DNA of 64,000 bases from CAISIP01 sp031403955 (GCA_031403955.1 JANNGR010000401.1:1-64000), one strand, 5' to 3'; shown: positions 27,541 through 37,900, counted from the first letter of the stretch. Translations and numbers: made by a program. Notes: generated by a model from the letters alone, not told the origin.

Positions 27541-28371
27541 ATGACCATCCTTTTCAAATTGCTCTCTGGCATGCCATTGTGGCTGCTGCACGGCGCGGGA
27601 TGGGTGTTGGGCTGGATCGTGTTCCTGGGTTCATCGCGCTACCGGCAACGGTTCGTCGAGAATGCCGCTTTGGCCGGTTATGGTCTTGCGGTGGTGCGTG
27701 CAGCGGTGGGCAATGCGGGGCGCATGGTGGCCGAGTTGCCACGTCTATGGATGGGCGCTCCCGTACGATGCGAGTGGGACAACGACGCTTGCGTGGATCG
27801 GGCCTATGCGGCCGGCCGGGGCGTGGTTTTTCTGACGCCGCATCTGGGCTGTTTTGAGATTTCGGCCCAAGGTCTGGCGCAGCGTTATGGAAAACGCTTT
27901 GGTCCGCTTACGGTGCTTTACCGGCCCGCGCGGCAGGGCTGGCTGGCCCGAATAATGGCCGATGCACGCGACCGGCCTGGGTTGAACACTGCGCCAACCA
28001 ACCTGGCCGGTGTGCGCCAGATGATGCGTGCGTTGCGCAGCGGACGCGCTGTGGGATTGCTGCCTGACCAGGTACCGCCCCTTGGCATGGGGCAGTGGCT
28101 GCCCTTTTTCGGTCGCGACGCGTACACCATGACACTGTCGGCGCGCCTGGCGCAGCAAACCGGGGCCGCCGTCTTGTTGCTGTGGGGCGAGCGTTTGCGC
28201 CAAGGGCAGGGGTTCCGGCTGCATTTCCGCGAGTTGCAGCGTCCCTTGGCCGATGACCTCGATGCCGGCGTGCTTCAGATCAACCAGGAAATGGAGCGGC
28301 TGATTCGTGAGTGTCCGAACCAATATCTCTGGGGTTACGCACGTTACAAGCAACCGTACGGCGTAGGTTAA
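27541..28371 (+). CDS. lpxL: Lipid A biosynthesis lauroyl/myristoyl acyltransferase
   Basis: A 276-residue inner-membrane acyltransferase that adds secondary acyl chains to Kdo2-lipid IVA. An N-terminal hydrophobic anchor (residues about 1-28) precedes H-L-G-C-F-E (HX4E catalytic motif). Later segments include Y-R-P-A-R, L-P-D-Q-V-P-P and F-F-G-R-D-A, typical of LpxL/HtrB. ATG 27541 gives the normal membrane-anchor start; the upstream extension does not look coding. A paralogue follows 16 bp later, a common tandem arrangement in betaproteobacteria. Confidence 0.9.
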   Translation: MTILFKLLSGMPLWLLHGAGWVLGWIVFLGSSRYRQRFVENAALAGYGLAVVRAAVGNAGRMVAELPRLWMGAPVRCEWDNDACVDRAYAAGRGVVFLTPHLGCFEISAQGLAQRYGKRFGPLTVLYRPARQGWLARIMADARDRPGLNTAPTNLAGVRQMMRALRSGRAVGLLPDQVPPLGMGQWLPFFGRDAYTMTLSARLAQQTGAAVLLLWGERLRQGQGFRLHFRELQRPLADDLDAGVLQINQEMERLIRECPNQYLWGYARYKQPYGVG

Positions 28372-28387
28372 GCGTGGGAATCGTCGC

Positions 28388-29254
28388 ATGTTGAGCCGAA
28401 TGGGCATTGTTGTCATGCGCCTGCTTGCATACTTGCCGCTGCGCTGGGTTCGCGCGCTGGGCTGGTTGCTGGGATGGGTGTTGTATGGCATGGCGGCGTC
28501 GCGCCGCCGCGTCGTTCAGGTCAATTTGCGGCTGTGTTTTCCTCGTTTGTCCGGGCGTCAGGCCCGAACAATGGCGATCGACACCTTTGTCCATTTTGCC
28601 CAGGCATGGCTGGACCGGGGTTGGTTGTGGCATGCTTCGGACGAGGCGCTTCGCAGGCGCTTGCAACTTCACGGCGCGCTGGACGAACTGCAAGGCAATC
28701 TACCCACAGTGATCTTCGCACCGCATTTTGTCGGCCTCGACGCTGGCTGGACGGCGCTCACCCAGCAATTGCCGCGCCAGTTCATTACCATCTATTCGAG
28801 CCAGGTTGACAAGGCCGTGGACGCCTGGATCCTGGCGGGACGCCAGCGGTTTGGCCACCCCAAGCTGTTTGGGCGCGACGATGGACTGAAACCCGTCGTA
28901 CAAGCGCTTCGCGCAGGGCAACCGCTTTATCTCTTACCAGATATGAACATTACCCGCCAGGAGTCGGTATTTGTGCCGTTTTATGGCGTGCCAGCCGCGA
29001 CACTGACGTCGTTGTCCCGTTTTGCGCGGCTTGGCCGGGCAAAAGTCGTCCCGGTCGTCACCCAGATGACCAGTTTCGGTTATGAAGTTCAGGTCCGCGG
29101 CGCGTGGCAGGACTTTCCGAGCGATGATCTGGTGGCGGACGCGCAGCACATGAACCTCAGTTTGCAGACCTACATCGACGCGTTCCCAACCCAATACTAT
29201 TGGGTACACAAGCGCTTCAAGGTGCGACCGCCTGGCGCAGACTCGGTGTATTGA
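28388..29254 (+). CDS. Second lipid A acyltransferase (LpxL/LpxM type)
   Basis: A 288-residue paralogue of the preceding protein. After the N-terminal anchor (residues about 8-36) it has A-P-H-F-V-G-L-D, an HX4D catalytic motif, then L-L-P-D-M-N and F-V-P-F-Y-G-V. It would attach a second secondary acyl chain to lipid A. The different catalytic acid (D, not E as in its neighbour) suggests distinct chain or position preference. The pair is probably one transcription unit. Confidence 0.88.
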   Translation: MLSRMGIVVMRLLAYLPLRWVRALGWLLGWVLYGMAASRRRVVQVNLRLCFPRLSGRQARTMAIDTFVHFAQAWLDRGWLWHASDEALRRRLQLHGALDELQGNLPTVIFAPHFVGLDAGWTALTQQLPRQFITIYSSQVDKAVDAWILAGRQRFGHPKLFGRDDGLKPVVQALRAGQPLYLLPDMNITRQESVFVPFYGVPAATLTSLSRFARLGRAKVVPVVTQMTSFGYEVQVRGAWQDFPSDDLVADAQHMNLSLQTYIDAFPTQYYWVHKRFKVRPPGADSVY

Positions 29255-29305
29255 CCCTAGCCCCGCAATGCAGCCATTAGACGCCGCGCAACGCGGTGCG
29301 TCGCC

Positions 29306-30238
29306 TCAGAAGTGCCGCAAAAAGTCGTCGAGTAGCTGAATTACCCGCTCGGGCTGTTCATGCACGATCCAGTGCGAGGCGTCCGCAACCGGCCTGACGC
29401 ACAAATGCTTGACGAAGAAGTCCAGTCCGTCGACCAGCGCCGGCAGCAGCGCAACGTCGTTCATTGCCCAGATCAGCAATGTAGGCAGGTTTACCGTCAA
29501 TCTGCGCTGCGGCAAATGGACATTTGCGGCGGCCAGATCATGATTTCGCGGCGGACGCAAGGGTGAGGCCCGGTAGTAGTTGCAAGCACCGGTGAGACCC
29601 AGGCCCCACACCTGGCGGTAGCGCGCTTTCAGGTCATTGGTAAGCCAGGCCGGATCCTGCGCGGCGTTGGCGCCACTGCGCAGCAACTGCCACATGCGGC
29701 GAAAGTCGTCCTGCGCCAGCAATTGTTCTGCATCGGGCCGGATCAGAAAGTTCATGTAGGCGCTCGCGGCCTGTTGCTTGGGATTGGTCTTGAGTTCGCG
29801 CAGAAAGATGCCTGGGTGCGGCGAGTTGATCACCGCGAGTCTGGCCGCTAGTTCGGGCTTCTGGTTCGCCAGGTTCCAGGCTACCGCGCCGCCCCAGTCG
29901 TGCGCCACCAGGCAGGCGAGTCCATCGAGTCCATCCGCACCGGTCTCGGCCCGCGTTTGCAACGCAATCAGCGCGGCAATGTCTTGAACCAGGTGTTTGG
30001 GACGGTAGGCGCTGGCTTGTGCCGGAGCGCTGGATTGCTCGAAGCCGCGCAGGTTGGGCGCCACACAGCGGTAGCCTCCATTGGCCGGCAATGCGAAATG
30101 CTCCATCAACTGGTCCCAGACAAACGCGGCTTCCGGAAAACCATGCAAGAACATCAACACTGGGCGACCCATTCGCCCGGCCGCGCGGCAACTCAATGTG
30201 ATGCCATGCGGCAGTGGCTGGAGGAATGTCTCGATCAT
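29306..30238 (-). CDS. Alpha/beta hydrolase, epoxide hydrolase-like
   Basis: A 310-residue alpha/beta hydrolase. H-G-F-P-E-A-A-F-V-W is the oxyanion-hole region. V-A-H-D-W-G-G carries the nucleophile Asp, as in epoxide hydrolases and haloalkane dehalogenases. D-A-S-H-W near the C-terminus carries the catalytic His. The Asp nucleophile argues against an ordinary esterase. ATG 30238 (M-I-E-T-F) overlaps the engB stop by 4 bp; the longer frame would run deep into engB. The substrate is unknown. Confidence 0.83.
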   Translation of the reverse strand: MIETFLQPLPHGITLSCRAAGRMGRPVLMFLHGFPEAAFVWDQLMEHFALPANGGYRCVAPNLRGFEQSSAPAQASAYRPKHLVQDIAALIALQTRAETGADGLDGLACLVAHDWGGAVAWNLANQKPELAARLAVINSPHPGIFLRELKTNPKQQAASAYMNFLIRPDAEQLLAQDDFRRMWQLLRSGANAAQDPAWLTNDLKARYRQVWGLGLTGACNYYRASPLRPPRNHDLAAANVHLPQRRLTVNLPTLLIWAMNDVALLPALVDGLDFFVKHLCVRPVADASHWIVHEQPERVIQLLDDFLRHF

Positions 30239-31023
30239 TGGGGCAGCGGTGCCGGGCCTGTTGCTGCCTGATCCACCTGGGATGGCGGGCCCGCGGCGTC
30301 GGACGCTGCGTCGACGGGCGTCAGTGGCGTGCTCGGCGCGCCGCCCAATGGGTGAGCCCATTGCCAGAGCAGTTGCGACACGTCGTCAATGCCTTTGCGT
30401 TTGGGTGCGGAAAAAAGCATGGCATGCCCTCCTGCGGATTGCAGCTTGGCGATCGACAAAGCCTTGGCTGCTTCGCTGCTACTGAGCTTGTCGGCCTTGG
30501 TCAGGACTATCAGGAACTTCAGGCCCTGTTCCACTCTGGGCCGGATGACATCGAGCAAAATTTCGTCCAGGTCGGTCAATCCGAGCCTCGGGTCGCACAA
30601 CAGCACAACCGCGCTGAGGTTCTTGCGAGTCACCAGGTAGTTGGCCATCACCTGTTGCCAGCGAATCTTGTCCTGCTTGGGCACCGCGGCATAACCATAA
30701 CCCGGCAAATCGGCCAGGATGGCATCCGTCACGCCTTGCTTGCCGAGCGAAAAAAGGTTGATATGCTGGGTGCGGCCCGGCTTCCTCGATGCGAACGCCA
30801 ACTGCTTTTGTTGTGTCAGCGTATTGATGCAAGTCGATTTGCCGGCGTTGGAGCGACCGACAAATGCGATCTCCGGCACCTCCAGCGATGGCAAAAAATG
30901 CAGCTCGGGCGCGGAGGTCAGGAATTTGGCGGTATGCAGCCAACCGGAGGCAATACTTGCGGTTGTGCTGATTGTTCTGCCGGGTTCTTGTGTCGTGGCG
31001 AGCCGCGCGTTTTTGGTAGTCAT
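30235..31023 (-). CDS. engB: Ribosome biogenesis GTP-binding protein EngB (YihA/YsxC)
   Basis: A 262-residue GTPase acting in 50S subunit assembly. The G1 motif is G-R-S-N-A-G-K-S, G3 is D-L-P-G-Y-G-Y, and G4 is L-T-K-A-D-K. The C-terminal 40 residues are a Pro/Ala-rich tail beyond the usual about 210-residue core, as seen in related betaproteobacteria. The gene is divergent from cytochrome c4 (67 bp gap), a frequent pairing in this group. Confidence 0.93.
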   Translation of the reverse strand: MTTKNARLATTQEPGRTISTTASIASGWLHTAKFLTSAPELHFLPSLEVPEIAFVGRSNAGKSTCINTLTQQKQLAFASRKPGRTQHINLFSLGKQGVTDAILADLPGYGYAAVPKQDKIRWQQVMANYLVTRKNLSAVVLLCDPRLGLTDLDEILLDVIRPRVEQGLKFLIVLTKADKLSSSEAAKALSIAKLQSAGGHAMLFSAPKRKGIDDVSQLLWQWAHPLGGAPSTPLTPVDAASDAAGPPSQVDQAATGPAPLPQ

Positions 31024-31090
31024 TGAACTGAAATTGGGGCTGCTGGTCCCATTGTAGAATCAAGCGGTTTCGCCCACCCGAACCTCATCC

Positions 31091-31768
31091 ATGAAGCAGA
31101 TTGCTCAACTGATGCTGGCCACCTTTTTGGCCGCCACGTCCCTGTGTGTTTTCGCGCAGGACAATAAGCCGGTTGCGGCAACCGCTCAGGCAGCGCCCGC
31201 CGTGAAGGCCGAGGCAGCGAAAATCATCAAACCCGATCTGGCGAAGGGAGAAGCGAGTTTCACTGCGGTTTGCGCGGCTTGCCATGGCGCTGACGGCAAC
31301 TCGGGAACGCCGGCGAATCCAAAGTTGGCCCAGCAACATCCTCAATATCTTGTCAAGCAATTGCAGGAATACAAATCCGGCAAACGCAACAATGTCGTAA
31401 TGAAGGGGTTTGCGGCGGCTCTGTCCGATGGTGACATGAAGAACATTGCGTATTGGGTCACCAGCAAACAGGCGAAAGCCGGATTTGCCAAAGACAAAGA
31501 TTTGGTTGCCCTGGGCGAGCGCATTTACCGTGGTGGGATTGCGGACCGACAGGTGGCCGCCTGTGCCGGATGCCACAGTCCCAACGGCGCCGGTATTCCG
31601 TCACAGTACCCCCGCCTGAGCGGCCAGCATGCCGACTACAGTGTTGCACAGCTTACCGCCTTTCGCGATGGCGCACGCCAGAATAGCCTGCCCATGACAC
31701 AGGTGGCGGCCAAGTTGAATGATCGCGAGATCAAGGCCGTCTCCGACTACATTGCCGGTTTGCGCTGA
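31091..31768 (+). CDS. Diheme cytochrome c4
   Basis: A 225-residue periplasmic electron carrier. A signal peptide ends near residue 22 (C-V-F-A-Q). Two heme sites are present: C-A-A-C-H at 61-65 and C-A-G-C-H at 157-161, with Met ligands M-K-G-F and L-P-M-T downstream. This two-domain layout is cytochrome c4, which donates electrons to terminal oxidases. An Ala/Lys-rich segment (23-50) links the signal to the first heme domain. It lies 107 bp before msrP. Confidence 0.92.
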   Translation: MKQIAQLMLATFLAATSLCVFAQDNKPVAATAQAAPAVKAEAAKIIKPDLAKGEASFTAVCAACHGADGNSGTPANPKLAQQHPQYLVKQLQEYKSGKRNNVVMKGFAAALSDGDMKNIAYWVTSKQAKAGFAKDKDLVALGERIYRGGIADRQVAACAGCHSPNGAGIPSQYPRLSGQHADYSVAQLTAFRDGARQNSLPMTQVAAKLNDREIKAVSDYIAGLR

Positions 31769-31875
31769 AGTCATTTTTGGCGCCGTTCGCGCGACCGCTG
31801 CAGGTCTTGATGGTTTCTGGAATTTAGTAAGGATCGGGCCGCTTCCACGACCTTAGCTGACAACAGGACAACGCC

Positions 31876-32871
<996 letters not shown>

Positions 32872-33000
32872 GCGCGGGTTCTTCAAACCGGCCAAGTGAT
32901 TATGGAATCCGTCCCAAAATCTGCTCGGGTTTCGTACACCTTGCGGTTGCCAGCGTTTCGATCCTGGTCTGAGTTTCTTGCGCTGCGTCGGCACGCAAGC

Positions 33001-33609
33001 ATGAATCGACACATCCTGCTAAGTCCAATTGCGAAACCGTTGTTATTCATGGCCGCAGTGTTGCCGTTTGTGTGGTTGTTGTACGCGGCGTATGCAAACC
33101 ACTTGGGTCCCAATCCGGCTGAGGCACTGGTTCGCTCCACCGGCGACTGGACGCTACGTTTCCTGTGCATGGTGCTGGCTGTCACGCCACTGCGGGTTAT
33201 CACACGGACACCGGCTTTAGCTCGATTTCGGCGCATGCTGGGCCTGTTTGTGTATTTTTATGCTCTGGCCCACCTTTTGAGTTATAGCTGGTTCGACATG
33301 GGTTTTGACGTGGCGGACATTGCGAGGGACATTGTCAAACGTCCTTTCATACTGGTAGGATTCACTGCCGCTGTGTTACTCACGCCGCTGGCTATCACTT
33401 CAACTAGTCGCCTGGTCAAGGCCATGGGAGCCAGGCGGTGGCAGACGCTGCATAAGTTGGTGTACGCTATTGCCTGCCTTGCGATTCTTCACTTTTTCTG
33501 GATGCGTGCGGGCAAGAACAATTTTACTGAGGTGTTTGTCTATGCCGCGATCCTGGGCATCCTGCTGGGTTGGCGCGCGGTGCGCGCCTGGAAGCAAAAG
33601 TTTCCCTAG
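33001..33609 (+). CDS. msrQ: Heme-binding membrane subunit MsrQ
   Basis: A 202-residue ferric-reductase-like membrane protein that feeds quinone electrons to MsrP. About six hydrophobic segments are visible, with heme-ligand candidates in Y-A-L-A-H-L-L-S-Y and in L-H-K-L-V-Y and I-L-H-F-F-W. ATG 33001 (M-N-R-H-I) matches the family start; a GTG at 32896 would add 35 charged residues that are not typical. The stop overlaps the convergent lysA stop by 4 bp (CTAG). Confidence 0.9.
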   Translation: MNRHILLSPIAKPLLFMAAVLPFVWLLYAAYANHLGPNPAEALVRSTGDWTLRFLCMVLAVTPLRVITRTPALARFRRMLGLFVYFYALAHLLSYSWFDMGFDVADIARDIVKRPFILVGFTAAVLLTPLAITSTSRLVKAMGARRWQTLHKLVYAIACLAILHFFWMRAGKNNFTEVFVYAAILGILLGWRAVRAWKQKFP

Positions 33610-34889
33610 CCTGGCTGCATCAAGCGTTCAACGCGCAACTGGTCGGCGATGGTTTCGCGCTCCCGAATCAGTCGCGCGTTCGACCCATTAACCAGGATTT
33701 CAGCTGCACGCCCGCGTGAGTTGTAGTTGCTGGCCATACTCATGCAGTAAGCCCCAGCAGACAACACCGCCAGCAAATCACCGCTGTGCAGGGCAAGATT
33801 GCGGTCATGGCCAATCCAGTCGCCGCTCTCGCACACTGGGCCAACAACCTCCCAGGTTTTCCCGGCCTGCGCGCGCGGGCTGAGCGGCACGATTTCGTGG
33901 AAGGCCTGGTACATGGACGGCCTGGGTAGATCATTCATCGCGGCATCGACAATACAGAAGTTTTTCGGCTCACCCGGTTTGAGGTACAACACCTCGGTGA
34001 TACACACACCGGCATTGCCAACCAGCGAGCGGCCGGGCTCGATCATCAGCTGGCGCTGGCCATATCCTCGCGTGTCGAGTTTGTCCAGCAGCTTTGACCA
34101 CAAGGCATCGGCTTGTAGTGCTTGGCCGCCGTTGTAGTTGATACCCAGGCCACCGCCAAAATCAATGTGCCCGATTGCAATGCCGGCAGCCTCAATGGAT
34201 TCAACCAGATCCAGCATACGATCCATCGCGTCCATATACGGGGCTTCCTGTGTGATCTGGCTTCCGATGTGGCAATCGATCCCGACCACTTTCAGCCCGG
34301 CCATGGAGGCAGCGCGCTGGTAGATCTCCAATGTGTGTTCATGTGCGATTCCGAACTTGTTGCCTCTCAGACCAGTGGAAATGTAAGGATGTGTCTTGGG
34401 GTCCACATTCGGATTGACGCGAACGCTGACCGGCGCCACTTTGCCGTTGGCAAGCGCCACTTCATTGAGTACGTCAAGCTCGGCCTCACTTTCAACGTTG
34501 AAGCAGGCAATGTCGAGTTCAAGTGCCCGGCACATTTCTTGGCGGGTTTTTCCCACACCCGAGAAAATTACCTTTTCGCAAACTCCGCCGGCAGCGACGA
34601 CCCGTTCAAGTTCGCCTCCAGAGACGATGTCAAAGCTGCAGCCGGCCGCCGCCAGTAGCTGGACAACGCCCAACGCCGGGTTGGCTTTCAACGCGTAACA
34701 GATTTGCGCATTGCGTCCTGCCAGGCCGCGCTGGTAAGACGCCAGCGCGGCCAGGATCGCCGCTTGGGAATATACAAACAATGGGGTTCCGTGCTCGCGC
34801 GCGAGGTCACTCAGGCGAACCTCCTCCACAAACAAATCGACGCCTTTATAGGCAACGTGGGGCTGGCCGGGAATATTCGCGTTTGTCAT
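33606..34889 (-). CDS. lysA: Diaminopimelate decarboxylase
   Basis: A 427-residue PLP enzyme for the last step of lysine synthesis. The PLP lysine lies in Y-A-L-K-A-N-P, and the glycine-rich phosphate loop in D-F-G-G-G-L-G-I. E-P-G-R-S-L-V and the catalytic Cys segment C-E-S-G-D also match. It follows lptM with a 4-bp overlap, the standard lptM-lysA order of betaproteobacteria. Confidence 0.96.
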   Translation of the reverse strand: MTNANIPGQPHVAYKGVDLFVEEVRLSDLAREHGTPLFVYSQAAILAALASYQRGLAGRNAQICYALKANPALGVVQLLAAAGCSFDIVSGGELERVVAAGGVCEKVIFSGVGKTRQEMCRALELDIACFNVESEAELDVLNEVALANGKVAPVSVRVNPNVDPKTHPYISTGLRGNKFGIAHEHTLEIYQRAASMAGLKVVGIDCHIGSQITQEAPYMDAMDRMLDLVESIEAAGIAIGHIDFGGGLGINYNGGQALQADALWSKLLDKLDTRGYGQRQLMIEPGRSLVGNAGVCITEVLYLKPGEPKNFCIVDAAMNDLPRPSMYQAFHEIVPLSPRAQAGKTWEVVGPVCESGDWIGHDRNLALHSGDLLAVLSAGAYCMSMASNYNSRGRAAEILVNGSNARLIRERETIADQLRVERLMQPG

Positions 34890-35128
34890 TCAGTTGGCGT
34901 TGTTGATACGGTAGAGGCTGCCGCCGATGCGCTGGGCAGGGGCTGAGTGGCAATTGACGGTCGCAGACTCTGCGGTAGCGTTGCACGGTGCGCCGCTGCC
35001 GGTTCAGTCGGCAGAAACAGGGCGCCCTTCTGACCACAACCGCCGACACCGGTCAGTGAGACAGCAAGAACAAACGCACCGACCAGGAACCGGCAAAATC
35101 GTAAAATTTGATAATCGAACAACATCAT
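34886..35128 (-). CDS. lptM: Small lipoprotein LptM (YifL-like)
   Basis: An 80-residue lipoprotein. The signal runs over residues about 9-30, and the lipobox L-T-G-V-G-G-C puts the lipidated Cys at 31. The mature start C-G-Q-K-G-A-L-F-L-P is the LptM/YifL signature. LptM assists assembly of the LptDE lipopolysaccharide translocon. A second ATG at 35125 is equally possible. The stop overlaps the lysA start. Only 9 bp separate its ATG from the divergent cyaY ATG. Confidence 0.85.
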   Translation of the reverse strand: MMLFDYQILRFCRFLVGAFVLAVSLTGVGGCGQKGALFLPTEPAAAHRATLPQSLRPSIATQPLPSASAAASTVSTTPTE

Positions 35129-35137
35129 GAAATTGTA

Positions 35138-35467
35138 ATGACCGACCCTGAATTCATGGACCGAGCCGAGGCTGTGCTCAAAACCATTGAGGACTGTTGC
35201 GATCGCATCAACGAACAGACCGAGGCCGACATCGACAACCAGCGGGTTGGCGGCATGGTCACACTGGTCTTTTCCAACGGCACGCAGATCGTGGTCAACC
35301 TTCAAAAGCCCTTGCACGAGGTATGGCTCGCGTCCCGCAGTGGTGGTTACCATTACAGGTTTGACGACAGCGGTTGGCAGGACACCAAGGGGCAGGGCGA
35401 ATTTTTCGCCAACCTGTCGCGCGACGCCAGCGTTCAGGCCGGGCGCACTTTGGTTTTTGGAGACTGA
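35138..35467 (+). CDS. cyaY: Frataxin-like iron donor CyaY
   Basis: A 109-residue bacterial frataxin that modulates Fe-S cluster assembly. It shows the acidic N-terminal helix (E-A-V-L-K-T-I-E-D-C-C-D), then V-T-L-V-F-S-N-G-T-Q-I-V-V-N, and Q-P/K-P-L-H-E-V-W-L-A with S-G-G-Y-H-Y-R-F. ATG 35138 (M-T-D-P-E-F) fits the family. The stop abuts the convergent ponA stop with no gap. Confidence 0.93.
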   Translation: MTDPEFMDRAEAVLKTIEDCCDRINEQTEADIDNQRVGGMVTLVFSNGTQIVVNLQKPLHEVWLASRSGGYHYRFDDSGWQDTKGQGEFFANLSRDASVQAGRTLVFGD

Positions 35468-37900
35468 TCAGTTCCTGAACAGATCGAGAATGTTTCGTTT
35501 CTCTTCCGCCGGCGGCAATGCATGGCTGTCGGAAGTTGCAGCTCCAGAAACCGGCTTGTCTTCAAGACCCAGACTGGATATGCCCGCGCCACGGGCGTAT
35601 TCGTCATAGAACCATTCGCCGCCGGAATTGAGAACGCCCTCCGGCGCTGCGTATTGCGTCACCGGCACGCCCTTAAGCGCTTGCTCCATAAAGGCAATCC
35701 AGACCGGCAGGCTTAAGCCACCGCCAGTCTCAAGTGCGCTATTGCCCAACTTGCGCGGGGTGTCGTAGCCGATCCACGTGACGGCCGCCAAGGTGGGCTG
35801 GAAGCCTGCAAACCATGCGTCCATGGAATCGTTGGTCGTACCTGTCTTGCCGAACAGATCCGTGCGTTTAAGGGTGGCCTGCGCCTTGGCTGCGGTTCCG
35901 GAGCGCGTGACCTCCTGCAACAGACTGGTCATGACAAAAGCGTTGCGCGCGTCAATGGCCCGCACCGAATCATCAAGCATCGACGGCTTGCTTTCCATCA
36001 GGGTCTTGCCGGATTGCTCGGTAACTTTGCTGATCAGCCATGGGTTGATACGATATCCACCATTGGCGAACACGGAGTAGGCGGTTGCCATTTGCATCGG
36101 AGTCACAGAGCCGGCGCCAAGTGCCATGGTCAGGTAAGGCAAGTGTTTCTCTTCGTCGAATCCGAAACGCGTGACCCAGTCCCGTGCATATTGCGGTCCA
36201 ATGGCCTGAAGAATGCGAATCGACACCATATTCTTCGACTTCGCCATGCCGGTACGCATTGTCATCGGGCCGTCGAACTTGCCGTCATAGTTTTTCGGCT
36301 CCCACGGCTGGCCTCCCGTGACGCCTGCATCAAAAAAGAGTGCCGAGTCGTTGATTACCGTGGCAGGCGTAAAGCCTTTTTCCAGCGCCGCCGAGTAGAT
36401 AAAGGGTTTGAAACTTGAACCCGGTTGGCGCCACGCCTGGGTCACATGGTTGAATTTATTCTTTTCATAATCGAAGCCGCCAACCAGGGCCTTGATTGCG
36501 CCGTCCCGCGGGTCGATCGCCACGAATGCCCCTTCGACTTCGGGTAGCTGGGTTATTTCCCACGTGTTCTTGGCTGTTCTTGCGATGCGTATGACTGCGC
36601 CCGGGCGAATCTTGATGGTGGGTGGCGCCTTGTCGGCCAGGCCAGACAGGGCTGGCTTCAGCCCCTCGCCTGTTATTTCGACCGCCTCGGAATTTTGTCG
36701 CATCGCCTTGATCGACCGGGCATTGGCTTCCAGCACCACGGCTGACATTACGTCGCCATTGTCGGGGTGCTCGTCCAGCGCATCGTCGATGGCTTCGTCC
36801 AGGTCTTGCGGATTGGTCGGCAGGTCAATGAATTTTTCCGGTCCGCGGTAGATTTGGCGTCGCTCAAAATCCATGATTCCGCGCCGCAATGCTTTGTAGG
36901 CCACGTCTTGATCCCGTGCCGCGACCGTTGTGTACACGTTGAGGCCGCGGGTGTAGGTTTCGCTGCCATATTGGGCGAACATCAACTGGCGAACAGTTTC
37001 GGCGACGTATTCGGCGTGAATCCGCATGGTGTCCGGGCCGGTCTTGAGTTTGAGTTGTTCCTTTTTCGCGGCCTCGGCTTGCTGGCTAGTGATGAAGCCG
37101 TTCTCCAGCATGCGGTCGATGATGTAAGTCTGTCGTGCACGCGCTCTTTTTGGATTCCTGATCGGGTTGTTGGTGGCTGGCGCCTTGGGAAGTCCAGCCA
37201 GCATCGCAGCTTCGGCCACCGTGATGTCTTTCAGCGGTTTGTCAAAATAGGCTTCGCTTGCCGCCGAAAAACCATAGGCCCTTTGTCCCAGGAAAATCTG
37301 GTTCATGTAGATTTCGAGGATCTGGTCCTTGGTCAGCAGGTGCTCCAGTTTGAACGTCAGAAGAATTTCGTAAATCTTGCGGGTGTAGGTCTTCTCGGAA
37401 GATAAATAGACGTTGCGCGCGACCTGCATGGTAATGGTGGAGGCACCTTGGCTCTTCAAGTTGCCCAGATTGGCGAGAGCTGCGCGCAGCATGCCTTTGT
37501 AGTCCACGCCGCCGTGTTCGTAGAAGCGCGTGTCTTCAATCGCCAGCACCGCGTCGGTCATCACCTTCGGAATGTCCTTGAGACGTGTCAAGTGCCGGCG
37601 CTCTTCACCAAACTCTCCGATCAATTGGCCTTCTGCCGAAAACACGCGCAACGGCAGGATGGGACGGTAATCGGACAAATCGGAGATATCGGGCAAATTC
37701 GGGAACGCAACAGCCAGGGCGATTGCAACCACCATCGCAATAGACACAACCGCAGCAGCCACCGTGGCTGCGCTCCAATAGACGACACGCAGTACCGCCG
37801 ATACCGAAGTTCGGCCGGGGCCAGGCCGGTTCGCATTGTCAGGGGGGGGGGTTGGCGTTGGATTTTGAGGCATAGAATCTTCGTAAGATCGCGTCACCAT
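35468..37900 (-). CDS. mrcA: Penicillin-binding protein 1A (bifunctional peptidoglycan synthase)
   Basis: An 810-residue class A PBP. A membrane anchor lies at about 36-62. The glycosyltransferase 51 domain carries E-D-T-R-F-Y-E-H-G-G-V-D. The transpeptidase domain has P-G-S-S-F-K-P-F (nucleophile Ser), A-K-S-K-N-M and K-T-G-T-T-N. It polymerises and cross-links murein next to pilMNOPQ, the usual ponA/mrcA place. Start is ATG 37900 or in-frame ATG 37873. The N-terminal cytoplasmic tail contains a run of ten C (T-P-P-P, codons 17-20), which is prone to slippage. Confidence 0.94.
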   Translation of the reverse strand: MVTRSYEDSMPQNPTPTPPPDNANRPGPGRTSVSAVLRVVYWSAATVAAAVVSIAMVVAIALAVAFPNLPDISDLSDYRPILPLRVFSAEGQLIGEFGEERRHLTRLKDIPKVMTDAVLAIEDTRFYEHGGVDYKGMLRAALANLGNLKSQGASTITMQVARNVYLSSEKTYTRKIYEILLTFKLEHLLTKDQILEIYMNQIFLGQRAYGFSAASEAYFDKPLKDITVAEAAMLAGLPKAPATNNPIRNPKRARARQTYIIDRMLENGFITSQQAEAAKKEQLKLKTGPDTMRIHAEYVAETVRQLMFAQYGSETYTRGLNVYTTVAARDQDVAYKALRRGIMDFERRQIYRGPEKFIDLPTNPQDLDEAIDDALDEHPDNGDVMSAVVLEANARSIKAMRQNSEAVEITGEGLKPALSGLADKAPPTIKIRPGAVIRIARTAKNTWEITQLPEVEGAFVAIDPRDGAIKALVGGFDYEKNKFNHVTQAWRQPGSSFKPFIYSAALEKGFTPATVINDSALFFDAGVTGGQPWEPKNYDGKFDGPMTMRTGMAKSKNMVSIRILQAIGPQYARDWVTRFGFDEEKHLPYLTMALGAGSVTPMQMATAYSVFANGGYRINPWLISKVTEQSGKTLMESKPSMLDDSVRAIDARNAFVMTSLLQEVTRSGTAAKAQATLKRTDLFGKTGTTNDSMDAWFAGFQPTLAAVTWIGYDTPRKLGNSALETGGGLSLPVWIAFMEQALKGVPVTQYAAPEGVLNSGGEWFYDEYARGAGISSLGLEDKPVSGAATSDSHALPPAEEKRNILDLFRN
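37842..37851 (-). repeat. Ten-base homopolymer (C10 on the coding strand) in mrcA
   Basis: The coding strand reads C ten times, encoding the Pro run in codons 17-20 from the first ATG. Gain or loss of one base would frameshift the whole PBP1A. It could be a contingency tract or a sequencing length error; in the given sequence the frame is open. Confidence 0.9.

Noticed and set aside
29283..29310. Hairpin between the second lipid A acyltransferase gene and the alpha/beta hydrolase gene
   Set aside because: The stem has a bulge and no T-run, so I do not call it a terminator.
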